Assembly (NCBI GenBank): GCA_963922205.1
Contig: CAWUHX010000028.1
Location: 930,001-994,000 of the forward strand
Reading direction: 5' to 3'
Origin: Romanomermis culicivorax
Taxonomy: Eukaryota; Nematoda; Enoplea; Mermithida; Mermithidae
Length of the DNA stretch: 64,000 bases
Of this stretch, positions 1 to 12,700 are shown one piece after another. Numbering within the stretch: the stretch's first letter is position 1; each line of letters starts with the position of its first letter. The notes beneath the pieces are model-generated. The model saw only the letters and a program-made list of their open reading frames with translations. It was not told the origin of the DNA and did no database searches. The position numbers and the translations under genes are program-made.

Positions 1-619
1 ATTTTCTTCCTTAAAAGTAAGAGAAATGATTCAAAAAAATAGTTCTTGTGAACTAAAAATCCATAAAAATGACTATTTGTGCCAAAGCGTGTATTTTTTG
101 ACCATGTTTTTAAAAATTTCCAATTTCTTCTAAGAAATAGGTATGTTTCAGCCCTTTTCATCTCAAAGGTTTGATTCCTATGTCCTAGTTATATGATTGA
201 CGAATATTGTGGGTTTGGCATATGACCACCTATATGTTCGACGGCATGATTCTTGTATGGGTAGTCGTAATGTACCCATTTCAACCAAGTGTTTATTTTT
301 GATTCCCGTAATCAGATGGTCCTGCTGATAAATCTGAAACTACCGTGCTTCTTCATTGGAACACTGAAGAGATATTTTGTTTCGTTTTCTGGTATCGATA
401 CTGTAATAACACTGATTAATAATAATTGCAAATCTTCATCCAAAATTGGTCATGATTATAAGAGTGCATTAAAAAAGTCGTGGCTGATTTTTTTCATTAG
501 ATTTACAACTCTGATTATTCCCTAGTTTCACCTGAAGCATTTCCAGAGTTACTTGGCTGTTTTCCTTGTTGAGAAATTTTGTTTATCTTTCATTTTAACA
601 CGAATACTCCAATTTTTAG
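1..619 (+). other. Left edge, probably tweek intron
   Basis: AT-rich sequence before the first recognised tweek exon, ending in a polypyrimidine tract and AG at 618-619. An open frame at 289-525 has no family resemblance or splice context. I see no exon or repeat here. Confidence 0.5.
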
Positions 620-770
620 AACGTTGGATCGAAAATTGAGTCAGCGGTGGTTCGCAGAGCATCCAAAGTTGCATATTTTAAAAGGAAAGACTCGGGTTTG
701 TCCAGCGGTTCGTCGGACAATGTCGCTAAATCGGCTGTTAGTGGAGGAAACGTTTCGGCTAGATCTACAG
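620..770 (+). CDS. tweek: tweek exon a (first in window)
   Basis: Acceptor TTTTTAG at 613-619, donor GTTAGC at 771. The frame begins NVGSKIESAVVRRASKVAYF and continues into a serine/glycine-rich stretch. It ends with one base (G) that completes a glycine codon with GT of exon 2770. The exon is short and has low-complexity content, so it rests mainly on the exact phase match to the next exon. Confidence 0.7.
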
Positions 771-3700
771 GTTAGCGCGGGTTCCCATTATATTTTCTGT
801 GCTGAAGTATTTTGCAATTTTCGCAAAGCAGTTTTTTGCATTGAAAGTTTACAACAACTTATGAATGATTACAACAAGTCAGAGCTTCATAACTCGCAAT
901 TTTTGATTTCACGAATTTTCTGTGTGGAAAAGCTGGAATTGTCAGGGAATTTCATTCTGAATTATGATGGCTGTTAATTTTTTTATTGTCTGAATTAAGC
1001 TCGAGAAAAATCGTTGCCAATTAACAAAATAAATTCAACACAGCCTTCGAAGTAAGAAAATTTTAGTTGGTTGAAGATCTTAGAACAAATTATTCAAAAT
1101 TTTTATAAGTTTGATGTACGGATTCGTGCGAGATATTGTACGGATAGCAAAAACGGTTTAGTACTCGTAAATGAACAATAAGTACGCATCAATAAAAGGT
1201 GTAGACTGACTTGAATTGAGATGCTCTGATTTTTTATGATACACTAACCATTTGAAACTCATCTATACATTTTTTCAAATTGTAACATTTTTAGGTATGT
1301 AGTTAATTTCAAATTCATTTCTTTCAGTATATGTAGGATGCTAAGGTTTAAAATGTAAAAATTAGCGAAAATCGGTTCAATTTTAGAGTTAAAAAAGGAA
1401 GTTTGGCACGTATTGTAGGATTTTTTTATTATCCCATCTCACGTTACTAAGTAAAGAGTAGGGATGGGCCGGATCGACTTTTTTGACGACAGCGGATCCG
1501 GATCTTGAAAAATTTGGTTCAGCGGATCCGGATCCAAAAAAATTTGGTTTAGTGGATATCCGGATATTGAGGAACAGATCCGACCGGATCCAGATCGGAT
1601 ACGGATCTTTCAATAAGTATATGTATTGTTTCAAATTTGTCTAAAATTGAGTTGTATGAATTCATATTCATTTTATGTCAATAGATTAATAATGATTGAT
1701 CAATAGATTATTAATGATTGAGGTGTTTGTTTATTGAAATAGTTCACATGTACTAATTAGTAATTTTCTTTCATTGAATTGTATTCATGTTTAGATCAAT
1801 ATTGGTTTCATCAGAAAAGAAATGAATAGAAATGGAAACTTTTTTTCAGAAATTATGGCTTCAAGTTCTTCTTTGACTAGCAGAGTGTGGGACTACTTCA
1901 CAGTGTCCCCAGATGATGAAGAAAAGGCAAAGTGCAATAAATGCAGAATACAGCTATTCAGAAAAGGCTGCGGTACTGTATGTCAGAGAAAACATTTGGA
2001 GAGGAAACATATGGCAATATATAAGTAGTTTGCGGCTAAATAAAAAGAAGGTAATGAAAATAAAAGTAATTGTAGAACAAATTGCTACTGGTTAGTTATG
2101 TTAAAGAATTGATTTTTGTGTTTTTCTTTAAAGATAGCCAAAAAAGTGAACCTAGCAATTCAAAAACCAAATTAAAGTATGAACTTAAATCTCAAACGTC
2201 TTTGGACGATTGCTTCATGCAGAAAGTAAACCTAAAATAGCACCAGCAAAAAGTTTCCCCTCTGAACGGCTATTCAGTAGTGCTGGTCAAATTTACGATC
2301 CTACCAAAAATCGTTTGAATGGTGATACTGTTGAAAAATTACTGTTTGTGAAGTATATGCTACTATTGACTTGAAATTTTTGCAAAATTTTATGTGAATA
2401 ATAATGAATGAAGATCCGATTATGACCGGATCTTTATCATTGACAACTGCGGATCCGGATCTTAAAAAATTTGGTTCAGCGATCCGGATCCTAAAATTTA
2501 GGCGGATATCCGCGGATCCGAATACCCGGCCCATCCCTAGTAAGGAGACACTATTATTTTAAAAACCTAGTTCTAGAAAAAACCTGAAAAAGTCGAGGGT
2601 TAGAATTTTAGAAACCTTGTTAATCATTTTTAGTTGCACGTTGTTTCTTTTCTCTCATCTGTAGAAATCATTCTCTCTAAAGCTCGAAATGTTCGTTTAA
2701 ATTTAGTTATAAATCTGTATTTCTACGTTTATCTATGTACGATTGTTAGAATTCGTTCATCTTAACCAGGTGCACCAGAACAAAAAGAAGATCTTTACAC
2801 ATGGATGGCCAGACAACAAGAAATTGAACGAAATAAAACCAAAAAAGATTCATTGGAAAAAGCTAGTCAAAAAAATACAGATTTCGCCTTCGATAATCGA
2901 GAACTCAATCCTTACAATTTATCTTTGCAAACTTTTTTCGACGTCTTCTATTGCCACGAATCATTGATGAAACGTGGCGAATTGATAAACATTCTATTCG
3001 CATTGGGCGATCAATTGTCAATGAGCTTTAAATTGAATAATTTCGAAGTCATTTTAGTAGAACCGAATCAAAGTCGGATGTGGCAATCAGATGGTGGCTA
3101 TCAACGAATAATTACTCACGCGGATAAGCAATTGGCTATTGTTGAAAACCTACAGTGTTCAGTAGAAGCAAATTTTCAATCCGAAAATGATAAGCGAAGG
3201 TCAATTTCAGTAGAGAAATCTGACGAAGAGGACACGAATAGATGTCAGATTATACAGAAAATTTGTTATAAAGTCGACATTAATGGTTGTTCGGTCACTG
3301 CTGGTTTCGCTTCGTTGGCGTTTTTGAATGAAATGTCGTCGATCGTGCAGTCAGTCATAAAAACAGTTGTTACGTTGCAAGCAACGCTCGTAAGCATGAA
3401 CTTTTGTCTTTTTACATCTATATTTTTTTCAGTTTGTTTTATATTTATCTTGATTTCATAAAACAATTTTCATCAATTCTAAAAAACGAATCTCTTAATA
3501 TTCTATGATAGGCATGAATTTTTGAACGAAAATTTTTTAAAATCATTTCATTCCCCACCTTAGTTAAGATAAGAGTTCTCAAATACTCTAGCGGCTTGGT
3601 TGACAATTTATGGGGGATTCTTATAGCAGACCCTCTAGTTACAGTTTTTCCAATTTAAAAAAATATTGGTAAAGATTGATATTGAAAGAATGAATTTTAG

Positions 3701-6700
3701 TGGGATTCAATCAAAACTCCATGGCATCTTGCGAAGCCTTTTAACGGGGTCGTTGATGTTAGCAAAATCAAACATTTTTTTAGTTATTTCGGTAAGATGT
3801 AGACTCGTTTGACTGCACTCCCAATGGAGTTTATTAAATAACGATAATTCTTGCTGTATCTCAAGTCTCAGTCGATCTATTAGAGTCGAGAAATGTTCCA
3901 GCGAGAAAAGTTTCAGCTTACCCCAATCTGGCAGTCCGCCTTTATGTCTGAGGTAGAGATAATCCTGATATTGGGGGAATTTGGGCTCATTTTTTTCGCG
4001 TAATGGCACAAAAATCAACTCAAAATTCAGTTCTTACTTACATTGAATATATCACATCAACTTTTCCAGCACAATGTTAAATTATGTTTTAGCCTCCTGA
4101 TGTCGGTAAATTTAGTCGAAATCCCAGCATTGACCAAGAAATTGCTTCCGGACAGAATACACGGAAATCTTCTGCATGCTCGATAGAATCCACGACCAGA
4201 AAGAACGTCGGGACGAAACAAAGTTGGACAGAAAAGTTAAACACGATGTTGAACGATTCTCAGCGACGGCGAAAATATGACGTTCGAGGATCAGCGACTG
4301 GTAATACTGAATTCAAAGTCATGAGTTTAGTCGGTGGTGACCGTTTATTGAGCAGTGCTATTCGGCAACACGTTCAAAAAAGGTATATTCTAAAAACGAA
4401 CGTCGACGGTTATTGCGCTATCCGCAGTTTAGAAATCAGTGGTATGTCTAATTTTACTTTCTAACGAATAATTATGTCCCCCATAAAAAATTTTGACATT
4501 GGCGAAACTTATTCCTAGGAAAGCAAAAACATGCTTCGTGCTATCAGTCTAGTCTGATATTTTAGTGAAAATCCAAGCACTACGATATTTATTATTTAAT
4601 CACAATTCTTTGTGGCTCGTACAGTAAGATTATAGCTCAAGACTTTTTCAAGTGATGCTTGTCAAAAATTGAGCTGAAAGTAATTGTCCATTTTGACCAT
4701 GAAATAATCTTTGATTTCAAAAAGTGTTCAGAATAAATTCTCACATGAATACACGTTTCATGCACCATATTATTCAGTTTCACATATTTTGCCTCCCTTT
4801 TTAGCAGTTTTCACCGAATTATTTGTCAAGGCTGTACTCAGTAGACTAGAATTCTCTCATTTATTTGAATACGCTTGCAATTTCGCTCCATCCGATTATA
4901 CTTCCTTGATGAGTGCGACGGAATCTGTTTCGTCGATATCCGTTGGCTGGAAAAATATCGTAGCCAGTCTTTCCGAGGCTCAACAATGTCCTTGCGAGAC
5001 TGCGGTCACGCCAACCGGAATAATGCAATCGGAGCGTATCCCGGAAAATGTGAGTCTTGAATTGGAAACATTAATAAATGCATTTCATCAAGTTTTAGCT
5101 CGATGTGTTCATGTAAATTTTCATTTTTTCTTTGAATATGTTATATTTTCTTCTTTCAATTTCCTCTGTTTTCAAACGACTGTTTCTATCTTATGTTGGT
5201 CCTTTAATATTGTTCTTTATTGCGCTTTGTCGCGTACATCGCTTCATTCTTATTTGTATATTTTTATTCATGTCATTTCTTAATTGACTTACTCTGTAAT
5301 GTCGCTTTCCGGCTGGGAGACTTTCCTCAAGAAAGCCTTTTTCTCTAGGCTCGAGGCTATGGTACTCTTTTACACATGACGGTTGATCTTAGTCAAATCC
5401 GGTTTCAACGAAAGTTGCTTGAAATCGTTCCTCGAGATACGCGAATGACCAACGCCTTTCAAAAAGTGCCGAGCGGCGTTAGTTGCCAGCTTTCGGCCGA
5501 TGGAAACGGGAATTTGAAAGACTGTTGGAGAAACTGTTTGCAAATTACATTGGGAAAAATTTTAATTGATATACCATTAGATCCGGGATTCTTGCACGAT
5601 GTGGTGTTGCGAGGGCAAAAAGATTTCAACGAACGATTTATGTTGTTGGCGGGACCTCAAGTGACCGAAGAAGTGGTACAAATTAAAAAAAAAACAACGT
5701 CGTTACAGCCGATTTCAAAGTATGCACATACTAGTTCTATAATTTGGATACACGATGCATTGATTCCATTTGATATTTATGGATGAGTTAATATTTATGG
5801 CCCGAATAGTCAGTAATCTTAACTGCATTTAGGTATGCAGATTTTTTGTTTCAAAAATAGGTTCTCACGCATTTACTCAGGGTTGGCAAGAGCAAAAAGT
5901 TGTGACCGTTGAAAAATTCAATTTTTTGTTGTTCGCCCAATCATTTGAATTTTGGTCGTTTCTTTTGCCAAAAATTAATACGATCCTTGTTGCTTTGCTC
6001 AACTTTATCAAAACTGGTAGATTCCTAATTGATTTCGTAATTTTCTTGCCCGTCGACGACACTATCTTACTAGCCGATTAAAAACATCAACACGTTACCC
6101 AGGTAGGGTTGAATTTCGACGATGAATTTCGAATAAAGGTTCCACATTGAGATACATACAGATCTTGTAAATTTTCCTAGAAAATCTAATGAATGAGTTT
6201 TTAATTTTTTTAAGATTGTACTACGATCTATTTTTCCAAATGAGTCCTGGATAGGACTACAACTTCAAGCAGGAATATGTTGGCTTGCACTGCGTCATCA
6301 TTTTGCATTTATGGTTTTTATGGTTTTTTGCATTTATGGCATTCCGTGTGTCATTTGAAAATGAATACAGTATAGTGTGAGTCTTCTTTTTAAGTGATCA
6401 GATACGAGGCCGTAAAATGGTCGATCGACCCGAAAATTCGAAGCTAAAATGTTCGTCTTTGGCCGTTATCAATTTTAAAATCGAGACCGATTCCATCGAC
6501 ATCAAAGCCGCGTTGTTACCATCTTTACGCGCCTCGTACAGTATTGCATCAATAAAAAGTAGCGGTTTGACCGGTGGCGAAGCCCAATTTGTAATTGATG
6601 TTACGAAACACGGAATTACCTTCGACTTGCGCGATTTGACAGACGCTACGGCCATCAATGCCAACGTCGTATCGGAAATTTCACCCCAAATCGATTTACA

Positions 6701-9700
6701 TTTGCCGACGTTAAAAGCACGCGGCACTTACGTGCCGTTTTTGCCTAGGGTTGAAAACACTGAAGGGCCCAAATCGACTTTGCAGCCGTCACCTAAGCAA
6801 CAAGACAAGAGTGGTTCAATGGTAAAAAATTAATAAATTGTCAGTGCTATCCATGATCACATGAAAACAATGAAAAACTCGCCAATATTTAGAAAAAACT
6901 CATAGTGTTATTTCGTCAAAAAATTCAAAACTTTAACATTTCAAAAAAATATATAAAAAATGTTATATATATATATATATATATTGCAAAATATTTGTTT
7001 CACTAATTTTTTCGTTAAAAATAGAAAGAAACTTATATCATCTATTAAGAAATAATCTTCTTTCGACATTTCTTGATTTTTTTAAACGGTTCTTGAAACG
7101 TGATTTTTCAGAATATCAGCAGCAAGTTTAGAGAACTTTGGCTGCAACTGCATGTTTTTCATTATTTCAACGTTTTTTGCACGGAAAAGTTTTTGTTTGT
7201 ACCTAAGTAATAGAGAAAATAAAACTAATCAAAATATCCACGTAATCAGAGCACCCCATGGCGGGGGGTATGGGGGGTATTACCCTCGTCTTAGATTTGG
7301 AAATTCATTTACTACCCCGATAAAAACAGCTCACTATAGCAAAAAATTTTGGTAGACCTCATCCTCTCCCGAGTAGGTTATAGTAATTCGAGAAAATTTG
7401 CACAATGTGTGATTGTGAGGAATTACTCACTGCTCTTTTTGACACATTTACTGAGCAAATCATAATGGGAAAGTATGCAACTTCTGTGCCAAATAGCAAT
7501 TTTTAGGAAAGGATATCAGCACATTAATATATACTACTTGTAGTAAATCATTATATATATAATTGGGAGATGAAATAATGACTTATGTATATGTGATTTA
7601 TCAAAAAATCGCCTCTTGGGAAGAAAATTATTATGTTCTTAAAATTCTTCCTCTTCATGCTCTCCTTTCCTTTCCCCCGCTTTTGCGTTGGGTCTTCTGT
7701 GCGCATATGGTTACCCAAGCTGTGGCATACTTTCCTGCTATGAGTTGAGACATGTGAGGTCTGTTGACATGGATCAGGAGTGGTACTTGGTTTCAAACTC
7801 GTAGTTCATAATGTAATGGGATTAATAATACTAAAGCCGCATTCAGCATCAGGACTTTCAATTGGAAGCACTGTTCCAAGCCTTAGCAGGGATGGAATAA
7901 GCTCATACTGCTGCAGATGCTGGTTTAAATAATGTTTCCAAAGTATGTTGTGTCCGATTCTTGAAATGTGCAGGAATGAGTTGGCTTGACAATCTTCGAA
8001 GTGTGACTATTCTGTACATATAATTAGTGCATTGAAGTTGCACTATTGGGAGCTGGAAAAGGGAGTTGAAATAGTAAATGTTTTTTGACTGTAAAAAACA
8101 TAGAGTAGGGGCCTTGTTCATTTTTGTGTGTTGTATGTGGCTAGAGTACTACAACTCCCCCCTCTGCAAAAAACCTGGGAGCAAAAAAAAAAGGTCACGG
8201 CATATTTCAAGTACTACCCTTAAAATTTACGATTTTACCCCTACCTAAAGTTTCGACCTTGGGGACTTCTGCACGTAATATATGTAAAGTATTTTCTTCC
8301 ATAACATTCAATAAGAACATTAACTTTGATTCACAAAGCTGAAAAGCTAAAAGCAGGCCCTTACCCAGGAATTTTTTTTCGGGGGTTAGGAATTCCAAAA
8401 TTTTTTAACATAGACGAAACTCGATCTGGTGAGGTCGCGTAGATACCGAATATCGGCTGAGAAGTCAAGAATAGCGCGCCTGAGCGCCTCCTGGTAGAAT
8501 CCGGAGCGAAGCTCCAGCAAAAGTGGATTCTCAACTACTTTAGTCTGGAAAAATCTATGAAAATGGATAGTTAAAACAGATAATTTAGACTACTCATGAT
8601 CAAAATTTATTTTCCCATTGGTGCTAAACTATGAATAAAATCATCTATTCAAATTTAACGAAGCGGTATACGTCTACCACCTATCATAAGATTCCGATAA
8701 TGAAGTATTGTGCAGGTCTTTCCTTAGGGATTTATAAAAAGATAGGTTTGAACTAGTTAGAACTATTCCTTGGCTGAGCCAAGATAAGGTGCAACAATTC
8801 GCCCGCAGATCTGGCAACAACAATAAATACTTACCTCTATCAAAGGGGCCTCACAACGGCTCCTCGTAGACTCCCAGGGGAAATCTAAATCCTCTGGAAG
8901 GAACGTTACTCGAAGGATCCCTAGAATGGTCTTCCTTCTAATTGACGTCTGCAATAGACGTACGCCTGGGCCCATGGCCCTTCCTAACTTACCGTAGCCG
9001 GCGCCAATATAAAGCACTAAATAAATGAACAAGCAATGTTGAAGAAGGCGGGCGTACGCCGGCATAAAAATACCAAAAATATTATAAAAAACAGGAATGA
9101 TTTCATGATCATTTTTCCTTCTTTCTGTGGCGCTCTGTTGCTATGCAAATTGTCTACGCCACAGGTCGTCCACTTTGTCGATTTGCATGTCGACTTTCCA
9201 ATCGCGACTTTGACAGCAACAGGATGCCCAACAGGAGCTGCATTATCAGATAAATTGAAATTTTTTTTGATTCCATTTCAAATGGGAATTCCGAAATTCT
9301 CCCTAGTTATAGGCCCGGCTGGAAGTATAATATTTGAATATCACCAAAAATTGTGTTGCCGTTCATAAGACGGTTATCCTCATTTGATTTTCAAGAAATT
9401 GTATGAAACACTTCCGAAAAGTGTAATAAAAAAGTTTCTCTAAAAGATGTGAATCTGTAATTTGTGTTTCGAAAAATAAATGTTTTTAGAATCAGAAAAT
9501 CACAAATACTCGGAAAATTTTTTGAAATTAAACTAGAGACGAATCGTCTGATCTTTGCACTCTGTAGCGTTTAAAACCTTTGCGCTGTGCAAAAAACGCT
9601 GTTCTAGAGATCGCGTGGGACATATAATAGTTTCTAAGAAACCACGTTGGTTCAGTTCGTCATGTAAATCTTGTAAAAAAACAATAATCTACGGCTTCCG

Positions 9701-12700
9701 GACATCTTTTGCTGTTAGCCTTCATTCCGTAGGCTGGAGGTCGATAGGATACATTTAATTGAGGGGAAGTGCTATGGGAACCCCCCCCCCAGAAATCGTC
9801 GACCATATGGCTAGCCATTGGGCAACCGCCCCCAGGATTTTCCAATCCTATGGCTAGCCATAGGGTAGCCCTAGGGACTCCCATACTTTTGGTCGGAAAA
9901 ATGTCAATTTTTTGATGAAAAATGTCAATTTTTGAACAAAAGAAAGTCAAAAACGTCAATTTTCTCGGCTTCATAATTTAGACAAAAATGACCTCGGGGC
10001 TCCGTTACATGTATGGTCGATAGTATAACCAAAGCCGGAGCCTGAGCAAATCAATTCTGATAATATGGTGAATAAAAATTTTCAAAAGTCAAAAAATTAT
10101 ATAGTTATTTCAAAGTGTCACATCTAGAATGCTTAACTTAACGAAGCCCCGAGGTCTGGGGGGGGGGGGTTGGGCGACTTTTTTGGGCCGGGGGTCAGTA
10201 ATTCCTAAAATTTTGGGGGGAGGAGTCTCTCAAGGAAAAAAATTTGATTTTTTCATGAAAAAAGTCCGAAAAATAGTTCAAAAAATTGTAATTTTTCCCT
10301 AAAAAGATCGAAGAAATGTATCCATGGCGCGAAGCGTCAAGAAAATTCACATTTTTTACCATTTTTCGTTCAAAAATTGACATTTTTAATCAAAAAATTT
10401 GCATTTTTCAGTATTTCTCCGACCAAAAGTATGGGGGTTCCTACGGCTACCATATGGCTAGCCATTGGATTGGAAAATCCGGGGGGGGGGGCAGTCGCCC
10501 AATGGCTAGCCATATGGTCGACGATTTCTGGGGGGGGAGTTCCCATAGCACTTCCCCCCCCCAAATTACATGTAATGCTTTATTCCGTTTCAAAACTTTT
10601 GGTTTATTTATGACGGAATCACGTTTATTATATGAAAGAATTTTTATTTATTTGTATTGTATTCTTTAATTTTTATGTTTTCAGATAATTAAAGAAGGCG
10701 GCTATTTACGCATCGATGTCAGCGCCAGCTCCCAGAAGCACACATTGACTACTGATCGTCTCAATCAGTGTCTTTTCATGCAGGAAGCGTTCACTAGGGA
10801 ACTCGTAGAAATTACCCGCAAAATTTTGGGCGAACGCACTTACGTCCATTCATCGTCGACCGAAACGTCCGCAGCGCCGGCTTCCAGCGAGGCTCCATCT
10901 TCGTCCGTAGCCGTTAAAAAACAGCTAGACAAATCGTCGCCGTCATCGATCGCCGCTGAGTCGATCCTCTTTTCGTTGGAATTTCAATTGGAAAGCCTAC
11001 AAATAACGGCTACGACGCCCACGTCGACGGCTGTTCGTTTGGAAGGCGAAAAATTATTGTTCAAGTTGACCAATCGTTATTTGCAGAAGTCAGAGGCGAC
11101 TAAGACTTACGAAAAAGTGTTCGCTGTTGCTGAAGTCAATTTTTCCTTAACCCTCGGTAAGAAATCAATCTGGAAAATTTGTGTCGCCAGTCGATCATCA
11201 AAGTAATTCGTCATGACAATTTTAAACTTATAACCTAGCGACTCATTTAAAAAATCGAAATTCTGTCATAGATAGTCAATGCTGTACAGCGACATACTAT
11301 AATATTTTTACTACTGGTGTCGATTCGAAGCTAAAAATTTTAATAAAAAATATGATATGAACTTTCAGTAATTCGTACCTGATTAAATTATGCGTTATGA
11401 CAACGGAATGCGTTATGACAACTGCAGTATATTTTACAAACTTGAATATAATTGAAGATTTTGCCAGTTTCCTGTCATTCAACGCTGTTGATCCCAGAAA
11501 ATCGCCGCCTTGAACTACATTCTTTTAGGAGAAAAATTAAACTTGACAAATTACAATTCTCTAACAGTGTCGGTGGTCTTACTACTATGTACGTGAATAG
11601 ATGTCCTGACTTCATTACAAATAATGATGCGTTTACGTCCGATAGCCATCAGGTAATTCGATAAACATAATTACTGAGCTGCAGGCTTTTTTTCTTTTTG
11701 AAAATCATGAGCCAAATGGCTCCTAGGCCTAAATTTTTAGGAGCCGAATTGAAATTTTGAGAGCCGAAAATTTTTAATTGAAGGATATCAAAAATAGCCT
11801 TGTAACACACTGCGCCAAGAAATCTTAGGTGCAAAGAAATTTTTTTCGTTTGCAAAAAACACAACTCAGCGTATTTTTGCACAAATCTTCCAAGATAGCA
11901 CTTGAGTCAGTGTTTTTTTGCACCGGGCTTTCTGCACTGCGGTTTTTTCCTGTGGCCACTGTTTTTTCCTCAGGCCTTTCCCCCAAAGGGGTAAGGGGTG
12001 GAAATCATCGTCGACCGATTTTCGCCATTTTCCCGAAGTCGTTTTTCGCTCAGAAATGCTCATAGAGCTTCATTTATGTACTTTTGAGCTTTTTCAAACC
12101 TTCAGCTGTTTTTTAGAGCCGTTAATTTATTAAAATTGAGGAAACATTTGAAATTTTTGAGTTTGATCGAAGTTTAATCTACAAGCATCGTGGAACAAAT
12201 TTTCTAGCAAACTATCCAAGAACATAATGACTTTGAATTGCATGAGAAATTGACGGTCAAGTCTTCTATGATGAGACAAGTGAGAGTCGAAAAAAGATAT
12301 TAATCTTTCCGGAAATTTTTTTTTGGGGTATTGACATTATGCGAAGCTGGAAAATTAATTTTCTGAACATTTATTTCGAGAATTAGATTAGAATTTTGTG
12401 TTCATAAGCGGTAATTTTTTGAATTTTATATTTGAAAAATTTTAAAACCATCAATTTATTCGTAAACTCCCATGAACTTGGCCGAAAAGATATGAGTAAG
12501 AAGAGTAGAAATTTCCGAAAACTACTTCCATGAAGCTTTTGGGCTGATTTCACGTTGAGAACGGAATAATCGCTTCAAAAAGTTTACAGACTTAACGTAT
12601 ATTGATCTTTCTCAAAATATGTGTCAAGGAAAACATGTGAATCTTCATTAAATATCAAGATGAAATATTGAAGATTACCAATTAAAACATGAGATAATAC

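Larger units (their letters stand above)
1459..2539. mobile_element. hAT element, internally deleted (BED finger plus dimerisation tail)
   Basis: The ends are TAGGGATGGGCCGGAT at 1459 and its inverted counterpart ending CCCATCCCTA at 2539. The flanks GTAAAGAG (1451-1458) and GTAAGGAG (2540-2547) form an imperfect 8-bp target duplication, the hAT signature. Subterminal GGATCCGGATC motifs recur at both ends. Inside are two transposase fragments but no DDE catalytic core, so this is a non-autonomous deletion derivative. It sits in the first visible tweek intron. Confidence 0.85.

Noticed and set aside
9036..9368. Open frame of 110 codons in the large tweek intron
   Set aside because: No family match; adjacent exons join in phase 0 without it.
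11452..11664. Possible extra tweek exon
   Set aside because: The flanking exons (11156 and 13994) join in exact phase to form SLTLGQLF, and no frame here fits between them.
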